DNA of 64,000 bases from Bacillus bingmayongensis (GCF_000299035.1 NZ_AKCS01000018.1:23265-87264); one strand, 5' to 3'. Positions 25,841 through 35,925 are shown, counted from the first letter of the stretch. Notes: generated from the letters alone by a model not told the origin. Translations and numbers: made by a program.

Positions 25841-25974
25841 TTAAATTGTAACTGATTGTTCAACCTTATCGTTTGGATTACTTTCTCTTTTGATTCTTAT
25901 CGCTCTAAGAAACAGCCCTATTCCAAGAAATAAGACCGTTGCAACAACTCCGCTGATTGGATTATATGACGCAT
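25841..25974 (-). pseudogene. Small membrane-peptide gene with its start out of frame
   Basis: A frame of about 45 codons ending at the TAA at 25841 reads HASYNPISGVVATVLFLGI and then GLFLRAIRIKRESN plus a polar tail, one clear membrane helix followed by basic residues. A strong AGGAGGAG site and an ATG (25972-25974) sit exactly where its start should be, but that ATG is one base out of frame and its own frame ends after 18 codons. The frame has no ATG, GTG or TTG of its own. I read it as a small protein gene broken by a short indel at the start codon, or possibly a sequencing error. It is followed 200 bases on by a terminator. Confidence 0.5.
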
Positions 25975-26028
25975 GTAGTTCTCCTCCTGTAAACTATCTA
26001 CATTTATAACAGCTGTACCAATATAAAC

Positions 26029-26056
26029 ACCCCTTGGCACAATTGTGCCAAGGGGT
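26029..26056. terminator. Perfect 28-bp palindrome (terminator or operator)
   Basis: ACCCCTTGGCAC, central AATT, GTGCCAAGGGGT. A perfect 12-bp stem with a 4-base loop, followed by ATTTATAT on the plus strand and TTTATATTGG on the minus strand. It lies 170 bases past the rlmH stop and just upstream of the small leftward frame, so it may terminate rlmH. The T tract is weak on both sides. Confidence 0.6.
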
Positions 26057-26229
26057 ATTTATATCAAGAGTTAACTTCTACTTTAGTTTTCTAAAAAACA
26101 GCTTAAAATAGCGATTTTTTCCGGTATAATATTCGAAATTTTCCCTTTTAATTACATTATACTTGAATACAAGCGTAGACTCTGCAACTGTATTTCACAA
26201 TAAAGAACATCCTATTTGAAAAATCTTAT

Positions 26230-26709
26230 TTACTTATGATACGGTTCACCACGATTAATCCGAAACGCCCGATACACTTGCTCTAAAAGTACCAATCTCA
26301 TCAACTGATGCGGCAGTGTCATTTTCGAGAATGAAAGTGATTCGTTAGAGCGCTTCATCACTTCCGAGCTAAGGCCTAGTGAGCCCCCGATTACAAATGC
26401 CACTTTACTTTTTCCATATGTCGCAAGGCGATCAAGATTTGCTGCAAATTCTTCTGATGACTTTTGTTTTCCTTCGATTGCTAATGCAATAACATGTGTA
26501 TCATCTGAAATTTTATCCAGTATACGTATACCTTCTTTTTCTTTTACAATTAACATTTCTGCTTCACTTAAATTTTCCGGTGCTTTTTCATCCGGCAATT
26601 CAATAATTTCTACTTTTGCATACGCAGATAGTCGTTTTAAGTATTCTGCAATACCTTGTTTTAAATATTTTTCTTTTAATTTTCCAATTGAAATAATCGA
26701 GATATTCAC
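26230..26709 (-). CDS. rlmH: 23S rRNA (pseudouridine-1915-N3) methyltransferase RlmH
   Basis: 159 residues, a SPOUT-type methyltransferase. The SAM-binding knot region shows [10 protein letters not shown] near residue 105 and the C-terminal [20 protein letters not shown] with the ending GEPYHK that reaches the active site. It methylates pseudouridine 1915 in helix 69 of 23S rRNA, on assembled 70S ribosomes. The start is a GTG at 26709 giving [16 protein letters not shown], which agrees with the family. The region immediately upstream, within the CxxH/CxxC gene, carries a dense set of DnaA boxes. Confidence 0.95.
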   Translation of the reverse strand: MNISIISIGKLKEKYLKQGIAEYLKRLSAYAKVEIIELPDEKAPENLSEAEMLIVKEKEGIRILDKISDDTHVIALAIEGKQKSSEEFAANLDRLATYGKSKVAFVIGGSLGLSSEVMKRSNESLSFSKMTLPHQLMRLVLLEQVYRAFRINRGEPYHK

Positions 26710-26734
26710 ACGTATTCCCCACCTTACAAACACG

Positions 26735-26902
26735 TTATCCACAAAACTTATCCACATATCCACACACTACCCACATATTGTGTGAGAATCTGTGTTCGAT
26801 ACAACATATGTCGCCTTATTTTGACAAAATTCACATGTTTTTTGTTCTTTTTCTGAGTTATCCACATTGTTGATAACCGGCGCCACTTCACACTCATCCA
26901 CA
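26735..26902. promoter_or_regulatory. DnaA-box cluster at rlmH
   Basis: Perfect TTATCCACA boxes at 26735-26743, 26748-26756 and 26858-26866, plus single-mismatch boxes ATATCCACA (26756-26764) and TCATCCACA (26894-26902), all in the same orientation. In B. subtilis a DnaA-box cluster is known in the same place (yydA-yycS; yydA is rlmH). It probably titrates DnaA and may tune rlmH expression. Confidence 0.8.
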
Positions 26903-26952
26903 ATGATATCTAGTGCTAACTCTACATGTTCTAGACAACAAGGTAAATCCAT
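26767..26952 (-). CDS. CxxH/CxxC protein, BA_5709 type
   Basis: 61 residues. Metal-binding-type motifs CCLEH near the N-terminus (residues 5-9) and CEFC near residue 40, with an acidic middle. This matches the small CxxH/CxxC protein family of the B. cereus group (TIGR family named for BA_5709), of unknown function. The ATG at 26952 follows GAGGTGA. It is followed by rlmH after 57 bases, so the two are probably co-transcribed, and DnaA boxes lie in its coding sequence. Confidence 0.8.
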   Translation of the reverse strand: MDLPCCLEHVELALDIIVDECEVAPVINNVDNSEKEQKTCEFCQNKATYVVSNTDSHTICG

Positions 26953-26978
26953 ATTCTTCACCTCACTTTTCCACAATA

Positions 26979-27007
26979 GAAAACAGGAGGGCTGTCCTCC
27001 TGTTTTC
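26979..27007 (-). terminator. Terminator of htrC / wal operon
   Basis: AAAACAGGAGG pairs with CCTCCTGTTTT around a GCTGT loop, directly after the htrC stop. Confidence 0.92.
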
Positions 27008-28192
27008 TTAATAGTTTTGACTGCCTAATTTCACTGTTGTTGTTGACCTTTTTGTACCACGATAAAATGTTAGTGTCATTTTATCATCGATTTTTTTATT
27101 ATATAAAACTGTTCGGAATCCAATAATATCATGCACTGGTTTTCCATCGATTGCTACAATTACATCATATTCTCGTAATCCAGCATCTGCACCAGGTGAT
27201 GGACTTTTTACATCTAAAATACAAACGCCCGTTGTTACACTACTTGGTAAATGCAATGTTTCGGACCAGTGATAATTCGGAATTTCATTTAAAGATCTTA
27301 GTTCGACCCCAACATAAGGGCGCCTTACTTTCCCGTGCTTTTCAAGCTCATTCATAACAGGAACTGCTCTTGTAACTGGGATAGCAAGCCCAATTCCTTC
27401 TACTTCTTTCGCTGCAATTTTCATCGAGTTGATTCCAATAAGTTGTCCTGCCACATTTACAAGTGCACCGCCACTATTCCCTGGGTTAATAGCTGCATCT
27501 GTTTGCAATACTTCTACCTGCCAGTCATAATGCCCATCTTGATCTAAGTCTACAGGTACAATTCTCTCATTTGCAGAAATAATTCCTTGTGTAACAGTTC
27601 CTGAAAATTGTAATCCAAGTGGGTTTCCAATTGCAATAACTGCTTCTCCACGACGAACCGTATTAGAATCACCAATTTCAATTACTTTCTTTATTGGTTT
27701 TGCATCTATTTCTAGAACAGCTAAATCTGTAACTACATCGCTACCTAATATTTTACCAGGAACCTTTTTTCCATCACTTAAGCTCACCTCAATACGATTC
27801 GCTCCCGCAACAACATGATGATTCGTTACGATATAAGCATGACCATTTGTTTTCTTATAAATGACGCCTGATCCTGTCCCAGCTTCTGAATCTGCTTCTG
27901 AAAAATTATCACGCTGAATGTTTATTACACCAACAACCGCTTCCGATGCACGATCAACAGCATCTACAAAACCAGAATGGTTCGCTGTTTGTGATTGCTT
28001 TACTATCATATTCTCTTCACTTGCTTCTGCTTGCTGTAATGGGCTAGTTTCAGATTCAGAAAATAAAGGAGCTCCAAATGCAAACAATGAAGCCCCAACA
28101 ATTGTTCCTGCTATACTAGAAATAACGATACCTTTGTGCTTCTTTTTACCTGCTCGTTTCATACGAAATTCTTCTTCATCAATAAAGGACAT
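27008..28192 (-). CDS. htrC: HtrA/DegP-type membrane serine protease (YyxA/HtrC)
   Basis: 394 residues. A cytoplasmic N-terminus is followed by a membrane anchor at about residues 21-41 and an extracellular trypsin-like domain. The catalytic triad is His126 (TNHHVVAG), Asp156 (TDLAVLEI) and Ser240 (NPGNSGGAL), and a C-terminal PDZ domain starts near residue 295 (SPSPGADAGLREYDVIVAIDG). It degrades or refolds damaged proteins at the outer face of the membrane. The ATG at 28192 follows GGAGG with a 12-base spacer. It is last in the walRKHIJ-htrC operon, 63 bases behind walJ. Confidence 0.93.
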   Translation of the reverse strand: MSFIDEEEFRMKRAGKKKHKGIVISSIAGTIVGASLFAFGAPLFSESETSPLQQAEASEENMIVKQSQTANHSGFVDAVDRASEAVVGVINIQRDNFSEADSEAGTGSGVIYKKTNGHAYIVTNHHVVAGANRIEVSLSDGKKVPGKILGSDVVTDLAVLEIDAKPIKKVIEIGDSNTVRRGEAVIAIGNPLGLQFSGTVTQGIISANERIVPVDLDQDGHYDWQVEVLQTDAAINPGNSGGALVNVAGQLIGINSMKIAAKEVEGIGLAIPVTRAVPVMNELEKHGKVRRPYVGVELRSLNEIPNYHWSETLHLPSSVTTGVCILDVKSPSPGADAGLREYDVIVAIDGKPVHDIIGFRTVLYNKKIDDKMTLTFYRGTKRSTTTVKLGSQNY

Positions 28193-28255
28193 ACTTGTTC
28201 ACCAATCCTCCTGAAAACAACTATATTTTCCTTTATTGTTTACTAAAATCAAGAA

Positions 28256-29050
28256 TTATACGTATTGAATTTTCGTTGGTGCCTTTGGATCCGTATCATG
28301 TATCTCAAACGCTTCTCCAACTGCAAAACCTTTTTCCTCTAGCACCTGTGCAACAGACATACGTGCTAATTCTTTCATATTATTATCTAAACTTAAATGC
28401 GCTAAATAAATGTGTTTCGTCTCATCTGTGATAACATCAGTCATTGCAAGTGCTGCATCTTCATTAGAAACATGACCCACATCGCTTAAAATGCGTCGTT
28501 TTATACTCCATGGATAGCGTCCCATACGAAGCATTTCAACATCATGATTACTTTCAAACACAAATGCATTTGCTCCTTTAATGATACCTTTCATACGATC
28601 ACTTACATAACCTGTATCTGTAATAAGAGCCAATTTCCTACCATTATGATGAAATGCATAAAACATTGGCTCTGCCGCGTCATGAGAAACACCAAACGAT
28701 TCCACTTCAATATCTCCAAATGTTTTCACATCACCAATTGAGAAAACAAACTTTTGATCAGTTGGAATGTTACCAATTAAATGTTCCATAGCGTTCCACG
28801 TTTTTTCATTTGCATACACAGGTAACTGATATTTACGTGCCAAAACACCGAGACCTTTAATATGATCACTATGCTCATGTGTTACAAGAATACCTGATAT
28901 ATCTTGAATGTCCAATTCAGCTTTCTGAAATAAAGCTTCTGTCGCTTTTCCACTCAAGCCTGCATCAATGAGCAATTTTTGTTTCTCAGTCCCTACATAT
29001 AGCGCATTTCCTGTACTGCCGCTTGCAAGTACACTAAAATGCAAACTCAT
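28256..29050 (-). CDS. walJ: MBL-fold hydrolase WalJ (YycJ)
   Basis: 264 residues, metallo-beta-lactamase fold. The metal site begins with [10 protein letters not shown] near residue 57 (HxHxDH). Further metal ligands lie in the ITDTGYVSD and ESNHD segments, with a late His in [11 protein letters not shown]. WalJ is the conserved nuclease-like member of the wal operon, with links to cell division and wall metabolism; its substrate is not settled, and 5'-3' exonuclease activity has been described for homologues. The ATG at 29050 follows GGAGTGAG, 6 bases after the walI stop. Confidence 0.93.
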   Translation of the reverse strand: MSLHFSVLASGSTGNALYVGTEKQKLLIDAGLSGKATEALFQKAELDIQDISGILVTHEHSDHIKGLGVLARKYQLPVYANEKTWNAMEHLIGNIPTDQKFVFSIGDVKTFGDIEVESFGVSHDAAEPMFYAFHHNGRKLALITDTGYVSDRMKGIIKGANAFVFESNHDVEMLRMGRYPWSIKRRILSDVGHVSNEDAALAMTDVITDETKHIYLAHLSLDNNMKELARMSVAQVLEEKGFAVGEAFEIHDTDPKAPTKIQYV

Positions 29051-29056
29051 TTCTGC

Positions 29057-29878
29057 TCACTCCATTATTTTTTCATTTTCCTTTTCCTTTTCTTTCTCTA
29101 ACTTAATAACTTGTCCTTCAATAGCATTCACAAAATAATCTACTTTTCGATCTGTTTTTAAATTCCATGTCGGAGCAAGCACTTGTATATTAGAAGCAGA
29201 AGATGCAACAAGAGTTGCATATCCAATCTGTGCTTCTTTAAAATGCGTATTTTGTTTTATTTCATTCTTAAAGTATAAATTTTCTAAAGCTGTTTGAGCT
29301 GTAATAATTTCTTGCTCTTTTGCTTTTTCATTTTCACCCATCTCTTTTAAATCGGTTAACATTGTTTGTGTATACGAAACAAATTCACCTTTCTCATTTA
29401 AATCCACAACAATCATCCCATGATCATTATAAAAAATAGGCTTATCTTTATATTTTTGAAAGAAATAGATTTTCGTTGCTTCCGCTTTACCAAACTCATA
29501 TTTCTGACCATCTAACACATAGTTTTTCAAAAAATCACTATACTTATCTTTAGATAATGTTTTTGCGTTTAACAATGGTTCCTTTAATTTACTTACAATT
29601 GTATTTACATCTTGTAAAATAGCTGTTTGGTTTTTTAAGGAACGGATATCCTCTTCTTTAAATTCCTTATTTTTCGCTATAATAAAAGAATCTTTCTTTG
29701 GTTCTTTTGGCAAATCACCAACGGTAATTTTATCATCTTTTAACTGCTGATCTACCTTTGTTTCTGCCATTAACTCTAATTGATTACTATCTTGCTTTTG
29801 AATGAATTGAAACACGAGAAAGAGGTCTAAAATAAAAAAGGTAACAATAAATATTGTTTTAATCCGATTCCAATCCAA
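29057..29878 (-). CDS. walI: WalK inhibitor WalI (YycI)
   Basis: 273 residues. A single N-terminal membrane helix (IKTIFIVTFFILDLFLVFQF) is followed by an extracellular domain of the YycH/YycI fold. With WalH it forms a membrane complex that holds down WalK in B. subtilis (and activates it in Staphylococcus). Translation starts at a TTG (29878) after GGGAGGGAG; the gene overlaps the walH end by 20 bases, so production is coupled. Confidence 0.92.
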   Translation of the reverse strand: MDWNRIKTIFIVTFFILDLFLVFQFIQKQDSNQLELMAETKVDQQLKDDKITVGDLPKEPKKDSFIIAKNKEFKEEDIRSLKNQTAILQDVNTIVSKLKEPLLNAKTLSKDKYSDFLKNYVLDGQKYEFGKAEATKIYFFQKYKDKPIFYNDHGMIVVDLNEKGEFVSYTQTMLTDLKEMGENEKAKEQEIITAQTALENLYFKNEIKQNTHFKEAQIGYATLVASSASNIQVLAPTWNLKTDRKVDYFVNAIEGQVIKLEKEKEKENEKIME

Positions 29879-31196
29879 TTAGCTCTCCCTCCCTCTCTTC
29901 ACTCCACTCAAATACTTGATAATCTTCATCATAAATTACATACCAAATTGGCTCTAAGTTTCCACTTGCAACATGTCCATTCGGTCCATTTTCTGTTACT
30001 AATTTATAACCAATTCCTATATCTTGAATTAACTTTTTATCTATATTCGGATTTTTTTCTAATGACTGGATAACGGTCCGTCCAGCTGGAAGCACTGTCT
30101 TTTTATCCTCAGCTTTATTAATTAATAAATTAAATAATGGTCGCTTATAGCTAATTAGTTCTTCCGATCCCCATACTTGTGTTAATTCAGTCATTCCGTC
30201 ACGATTAAATACAGGTAAATCTTCCTCATATAAACGGAATTTTGTTTTCCCCTTTGAATTTAGATAATCAAATCTATATGCATCCGTTAAGCCGCTATGA
30301 CTATTAACAAATTCGAAACTTCTTTGCATAAGGAGATTACCGGACATACGCGCACCGCTAGCCACAGATGAATTTGTATACTTCAGTATTCGGTTCTGCT
30401 TGTTTATTTGCATAAGGCGAATACCATCTGTATAGGTTTCTTCTAATTCATTAGAAATAGGAGTTACATAACGCGGATCACTAAATAGTGCATTTTTAAA
30501 TGATTCCACTCCCATTTCTGTAGCAAAATACATTAGATTTTGCATTTCTGTTGAATCATCTGGTAAAAATATTTTTTTCGTATCATTTATTTCATAAGCA
30601 AAATACGGTCTTGCTAAAGCTAGAAATTGATTTTGTGCATTTACAATATCTCTTAGATTCACACCTGTTAATGTCATTTTATATATTTTACGATTGCTGT
30701 AAGAAACAAAATTCACATCAATATTTTGATCACGACTTCTAGATGGATCGACAATAATACGATCAAAATTAAGCATATCTAATTTCTTATCTTTAATTGT
30801 TAATACGCTCCTAATTGCATCAAATGGAACCTCGGTCGGAAAGACAATTTCAATCTTGTCTTCCCCATGCACATAAGAGAGGAAATCACCTTTTGAGATA
30901 GAATTCGTGATATCCTTAAAATCATGTAATTCTCCTCTCTCGATAACTGTATATAACAAGTCAATATTAGCTTTCCTTTCACTTACGAAATGCTTCTTAT
31001 CCTTATGAACAATCATAGAGGATGGGACAATTACATCTGAAATATCTTGTTTTAGTGCATCTGCATTCCCTTGGACAACCTTTGTGCTTTGCACCGAATT
31101 AGAATCAGGTACATACGTCCACAAATTAAAAGTAAGAAACAGGCTAATGACAACTAAGTTAATAAGGACAATGGTTTTAAAGTTTTCCATATTCAT
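29859..31196 (-). CDS. walH: WalK regulator WalH (YycH)
   Basis: 445 residues. One N-terminal membrane helix (FKTIVLINLVVISLFLTFNL) anchors a large extracellular YycH domain; the end is acidic (EWSEEREGELIGLESD). It partners WalI to control the WalK kinase. The ATG at 31196 overlaps the walK stop (ATGA arrangement), and GAGGA lies 9 bases upstream. The frame is open for 27 more codons upstream, but these lie inside walK and have no ribosome site. Confidence 0.92.
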   Translation of the reverse strand: MNMENFKTIVLINLVVISLFLTFNLWTYVPDSNSVQSTKVVQGNADALKQDISDVIVPSSMIVHKDKKHFVSERKANIDLLYTVIERGELHDFKDITNSISKGDFLSYVHGEDKIEIVFPTEVPFDAIRSVLTIKDKKLDMLNFDRIIVDPSRSRDQNIDVNFVSYSNRKIYKMTLTGVNLRDIVNAQNQFLALARPYFAYEINDTKKIFLPDDSTEMQNLMYFATEMGVESFKNALFSDPRYVTPISNELEETYTDGIRLMQINKQNRILKYTNSSVASGARMSGNLLMQRSFEFVNSHSGLTDAYRFDYLNSKGKTKFRLYEEDLPVFNRDGMTELTQVWGSEELISYKRPLFNLLINKAEDKKTVLPAGRTVIQSLEKNPNIDKKLIQDIGIGYKLVTENGPNGHVASGNLEPIWYVIYDEDYQVFEWSEEREGELIGLESD

Positions 31197-33028
31197 TCCC
31201 AATCGTCCTCTTCTTCCTTCGCCATTGGAAGGGTGAAATAAATAGTTGTTCCTTTCCCTTCTTCGCTTTTCGCCCAAATAGATCCACCGTGCGCCCCAAT
31301 CATTTCCTTAGCAATTGCTAAACCTAAGCCTGTTCCACCCATCTGTCTTGAACGTGCCTTATCTACACGATAAAAACGTTCGAAAATCTTCTCTACATTT
31401 TCTTTTGGAATACCCATTCCTTGGTCACTTACACTAATTTCTAACATATCCTCTCGATCGCGCAGGCGATATGTTACTGTTCCACCTTCAGGAGAATACT
31501 TTAAAGCATTTGAAATAATGTTATATAAAACTTGTGTAATTTTATCAGCGTCCATATCAATGAATCGAGATTTCTTAGAGAATGAACGTTTAAAGATTAC
31601 ATTTTGTTCTTTCGACATTTCAAAACGATCGATAACATTATTAAAGAAATCTGTAAAGTCTACCCATTCTTTCATTAAACGATGTTCCGTACTATCTAAT
31701 TTAGATAATTGCAACAATGCATTCACAAGTCGAATCATTCTTTCCGTTTCTTCTTGTGTAACTGTTAAAAATTGTGGTGCAATATTCGGATCTTGCCATG
31801 CACCATCACTAAGTGCCTCTAAATAGCTACGCATCGTCGTTAACGGTGTCCGCAGTTCATGTGATACATTCGCCACAAACTCACGGCGCTCACGGTCAAT
31901 ACGCTCTTGTTCTGTCACATCATATAATACAGCAATTAAACCATTTGTTTTCCCTGTTTCCTTTTGAATAACGGAAAAACTAGCTCGCAAAATATACGGT
32001 TCATTTCGCGTACTGAAATCTAATAAAACAGAATCTGGTTCTTCATACAGATGATCGAGTGTAAATTCCTCTTGAATACCTAATACTTCTAAAACAGACT
32101 GATCTAATGCCGTTTCACGTGAAACGTTTAACATCTTTTCCGCAGGATCATTTAATAAAATAATGTCTCCTTTTCGATCAGTAGCAATTACGCCATCTGT
32201 CATATGAGATAAAACGGACGAAAGCTTACGTCTTTCACTTTCAGTCGAAGAACGTGCTTGTTGTAATTTTTTTGATAAATTATTAAACGATAGTGCTAAT
32301 TGACCAATTTCATCGTGACTATGTACTTTTACTTTACGAGAGTAATTTCCCTTTGCCATTTCAATTGCTTGTCTTCGCATATCTGAAATTGGTCTTGTAA
32401 TTGTTTGAGCTAATAAAATTCCTAAAACTGCTGTTACTAATAAAGCAATCACTGTCCCGGTTGCAAAAATTTGATTGATATCCTTCATCTGCTTATAAAC
32501 ATCTTCCATAGAAGCAACGATATGAATGACACCAATTATTTTCCCCTTCTCTCCCTCAATTGGGGTTGCCATAACTTGGACACGATGACCGGTAGTTCCA
32601 TCTTTCTCAATCTTTCCTTCAGCCTTTTTTTGTACAATAGCCCGTTGGACAGATATATCTGTTACCGTTTTACCTACCCTACCTTGCTTAGATTCTAAGG
32701 ATACCGCTAAAAGCCGTCTGTTTGGATCAATAACACTTACTTCTTGAATGTCTTTTTTTCGGTCTGATGCGAATTCCGTGATTGACGTTTTAATAGCCTC
32801 TTCTAAGGGTGGGTCTGTTTTTTCACGCTCTTTTGTAAACTCTTGCTTCAAATTGTAAGACAGTAAATTCGTTTGTTGCGTTAATGAATCCTTAAAACTT
32901 TGTACGAGACTTTTCTCAAGTTCACGAACAAAATATACACCAATAACCTGCATTGCTATCAAAATTAATAGCATATATATGAGCACAAATTTCAAATGAA
33001 TCGATTGAAAAAAACCAACTTTCTTCAT
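31193..33028 (-). CDS. walK: Essential cell-wall sensor kinase WalK (YycG)
   Basis: 611 residues. Two membrane helices (about 10-33 and 187-208) bracket an extracellular PAS-like domain. Then come HAMP (TRPISDMRRQAIEMAKGNYS), a cytoplasmic PAS domain (about 268-375), HisKA with His390 in FVANVSHELRTPL, and HATPase_c (SNALKYSPEGG, GTGLGLAIAKEM). It senses cell-wall status and the division septum and phosphorylates WalR. The ATG at 33028 lies 3 bases after the walR stop. A parS-like site is embedded in the coding sequence at 32111-32126. Confidence 0.96.
   Translation of the reverse strand: MKKVGFFQSIHLKFVLIYMLLILIAMQVIGVYFVRELEKSLVQSFKDSLTQQTNLLSYNLKQEFTKEREKTDPPLEEAIKTSITEFASDRKKDIQEVSVIDPNRRLLAVSLESKQGRVGKTVTDISVQRAIVQKKAEGKIEKDGTTGHRVQVMATPIEGEKGKIIGVIHIVASMEDVYKQMKDINQIFATGTVIALLVTAVLGILLAQTITRPISDMRRQAIEMAKGNYSRKVKVHSHDEIGQLALSFNNLSKKLQQARSSTESERRKLSSVLSHMTDGVIATDRKGDIILLNDPAEKMLNVSRETALDQSVLEVLGIQEEFTLDHLYEEPDSVLLDFSTRNEPYILRASFSVIQKETGKTNGLIAVLYDVTEQERIDRERREFVANVSHELRTPLTTMRSYLEALSDGAWQDPNIAPQFLTVTQEETERMIRLVNALLQLSKLDSTEHRLMKEWVDFTDFFNNVIDRFEMSKEQNVIFKRSFSKKSRFIDMDADKITQVLYNIISNALKYSPEGGTVTYRLRDREDMLEISVSDQGMGIPKENVEKIFERFYRVDKARSRQMGGTGLGLAIAKEMIGAHGGSIWAKSEEGKGTTIYFTLPMAKEEEDDWE
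32111..32126. promoter_or_regulatory. parS-like site within walK
   Basis: CGTTTCACGTGAAACG is a perfect palindrome that matches the parS consensus TGTTTCACGTGAAACA at 14 of 16 positions (only the outer bases differ). As I recall, B. subtilis has a Spo0J-binding parS in the same gene (yycG), which supports it. Confidence 0.7.
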
Positions 33029-33031
33029 ATA

Positions 33032-33739
33032 CTATTCCTGCTCTGGATCACGCAAGTAATACCCTACTCCACGTCTTGTTACAATTAAAGTCGGGTGACT
33101 TGGATTGTCTTCAATTTTCTCACGTAAACGGCGTACTGTTACATCTACCGTACGTACATCTCCAAAATAATCATAGCCCCAAACTGTTTGTAATAAATGC
33201 TCACGCGTCATAACTTGTCCTAAATGTTTCGCCAAATAGTGAAGCAATTCAAATTCACGATGCGTAAGTTCAATGCTTTCTTCTCTTTTTGTTACACTGT
33301 ACGCATTTGGATTAATCACAATTGGTCCAATAACCATTTCTGTATTTTCTTCTTTTTCAGCTGAGCCACCTTGTTGATGACGACGCAAGTTTGCTTTGAC
33401 ACGCGCCAATAATTCGCGCGTACTAAATGGTTTTGTTACATAATCATCTGCACCAAGTTCTAGTCCCAGCACTTTATCGATTTCAGAGTCTTTCGCAGTT
33501 AGCATAATGATTGGCATTTCAGAGTTTTTTCGTATTTCACGACAAACCTCTAACCCATCTTTCCCCGGTAACATAATATCCAATAAAACCATATCTGGTT
33601 GTTCCTCGTTCGCCTTTTCAATGGCTTCGTCACCGTCATGCGCCATCACAATTTCAAAGCCTTCTTTTTCTAAGTTAAATTTTAAAATATCTGCAATCGG
33701 TTTCTCATCATCAACGACTAAGATTTTCTTTCCCATCAT
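33032..33739 (-). CDS. walR: Essential response regulator WalR (YycF)
   Basis: 235 residues, OmpR/PhoB type. The receiver domain has VVDDEKP, phospho-acceptor Asp54 ([13 protein letters not shown]) and VTKPF near residue 104. A winged helix follows from about residue 135 ([28 protein letters not shown]). It controls autolysin and wall genes. The first of two adjacent ATGs (33739) follows GGAGG at suitable distance; the second may be used instead. First gene of the wal operon, with two adjacent palindromes about 120 bases upstream. Confidence 0.96.
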   Translation of the reverse strand: MMGKKILVVDDEKPIADILKFNLEKEGFEIVMAHDGDEAIEKANEEQPDMVLLDIMLPGKDGLEVCREIRKNSEMPIIMLTAKDSEIDKVLGLELGADDYVTKPFSTRELLARVKANLRRHQQGGSAEKEENTEMVIGPIVINPNAYSVTKREESIELTHREFELLHYLAKHLGQVMTREHLLQTVWGYDYFGDVRTVDVTVRRLREKIEDNPSHPTLIVTRRGVGYYLRDPEQE

Positions 33740-33858
33740 TGTTTATTTCCTCCTAATAAAAATATGGTCAATCATCCTCAAACATGCACAGCTATCTGTA
33801 TGGCATATAGCCAAACAATCGTATCCTTTGTTTGAGTATTTTCTCCTCTATTCTCATA

Positions 33859-33885
33859 GAATCATGTATGATTCACTTATAAGTG
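33859..33885. promoter_or_regulatory. Two back-to-back palindromes upstream of walR
   Basis: GAATCATGTATGATTC (7-base arms, 33859-33874) abuts CACTTATAAGTG (33874-33885). They sit about 120-146 bases before the walR start, in the interval where its promoter should be. They are candidate operators; no regulator can be named. Confidence 0.4.
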
Positions 33886-33910
33886 GATCACTATACGATC
33901 TACAGAAAAA

Positions 33911-33933
33911 CCTCTAGCTTCAACTGCTAGAGG
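33911..33933 (-). terminator. Second terminator between the tRNA cluster and walR
   Basis: CCTCTAGC (33911-33918) pairs with GCTAGAGG (33926-33933). The minus strand continues GGTTTTTCTG. It backs up the tRNA operon terminator and insulates walR. Confidence 0.8.
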
Positions 33934-33989
33934 CTCCTCATTCTATTGTAAAATAACTACTCTCATTTGTAAAATTGAACAATATAAAA

Positions 33990-34019
33990 AGGATATTAAG
34001 TGGGCCCACTTAATATCCT
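33990..34019 (-). terminator. tRNA operon terminator, perfect 30-bp palindrome
   Basis: AGGATATTAAGTGGG and CCCACTTAATATCCT are exact inverted arms with no spacer; in RNA the central GGCC forms the loop. The minus strand continues with TTTTTATATT. It lies 5 bases beyond tRNA-Phe. Confidence 0.88.
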
Positions 34020-34024
34020 GAGAG

Positions 34025-34097
<73 letters not shown>

Positions 34098-34139
34098 AAA
34101 ACATATATATAAAACCACTAATGGTGGTATAAACAAAAG

Positions 34140-34215
34140 TGGCGGTCCCGACCGGGGTCGAACCGGCGATCTCCTGCGTGACAGGCAGGCATGTTAACCA
34201 CTACACCACGGAACC
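34140..34215 (-). tRNA. tRNA-Asp (GTC)
   Basis: Acceptor GGTTCCG/CGGGACC, anticodon GTC in CTGTCACG, T-loop GGTTCGACCCC and discriminator G. The 3' CCA is encoded (positions 34140-34142 on the complement). Confidence 0.97.
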
Positions 34216-34237
34216 ACAAAACATATATAAAAAGACA

Positions 34238-34309
34238 TGACCCGTACGGGATTCGAACCCGTGTTACCGCCGTGAAAGGGCGGTGTCTTAACCACTTGAC
34301 CAACGGGCC
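34238..34309 (-). tRNA. tRNA-Glu (TTC)
   Basis: Acceptor GGCCCGT/ACGGGTC, anticodon TTC in CCTTTCAC, T-loop GGTTCGAATCC and discriminator A. CCA is not encoded. 72 nt. Confidence 0.97.
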
Positions 34310-34322
34310 ACGAAAAATAAAA

Positions 34323-34398
34323 TGGTGAGCCATGAAGGACTCGAACCTTCGACCCTCTGATTAAAAGTCAGATGCTCTACCAACTGAGCTAATGGCTC
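34323..34398 (-). tRNA. tRNA-Lys (TTT)
   Basis: Acceptor GAGCCAT/ATGGCTC, D-arm AGCTCAGTTGG, anticodon TTT in CTTTTAAT, T-loop GGTTCGAGTCC. CCA is encoded. First gene of the operon. Confidence 0.97.
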
Positions 34399-34436
34399 AT
34401 ACTCACCAACGTCATATTTTCGTGACGACAAGAGTT

Positions 34437-34466
34437 ATCTTACCACAACAACTTTTATTTTTGCAA
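34437..34466 (-). promoter_or_regulatory. tRNA operon promoter
   Basis: On the minus strand TTGCAA (34461-34466), an 18-base spacer and TAAGAT (34437-34442), about 40 bases upstream of tRNA-Lys. Confidence 0.55.
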
Positions 34467-34496
34467 TACCTTTTTATATTTTTTTTATAAAAAAAT

Positions 34497-34530
34497 AAGA
34501 AAAAACTCACATAAGCATGAGTTTTTTCTT
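34497..34530 (-). terminator. Terminator of purA
   Basis: AAGAAAAAACTCA (34497-34509) pairs with TGAGTTTTTTCTT (34518-34530), and a T-rich tail follows on the minus strand. Confidence 0.85.
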
Positions 34531-34552
34531 AAATAAATCAATTTTATCTTAA

Positions 34553-35845
<1,293 letters not shown>

Positions 35846-35889
35846 TCAAGCACCTCCGCAATTTTCAAACGAACTTTTCAAACAATATA

Positions 35890-35917
35890 ATTGTACCAAA
35901 ATGAAAAAAGAAGTCAA
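35890..35917 (-). promoter_or_regulatory. purA promoter
   Basis: On the minus strand TTGACT (35912-35917), a 16-base spacer and TACAAT (35890-35895). The predicted start is about 40 bases before the ATG. Confidence 0.7.
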
Positions 35918-35925
35918 TTTAAAAA

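Noticed and set aside
27918-28214. Rightward open frame over the htrC 5' end
   Set aside because: It is antisense to a well-supported protease gene, lacks a ribosome site and resembles no known family.
30551-30742. Short rightward frame inside walH
   Set aside because: It is antisense to walH with no ribosome site and cysteine/phenylalanine-rich random-looking content.
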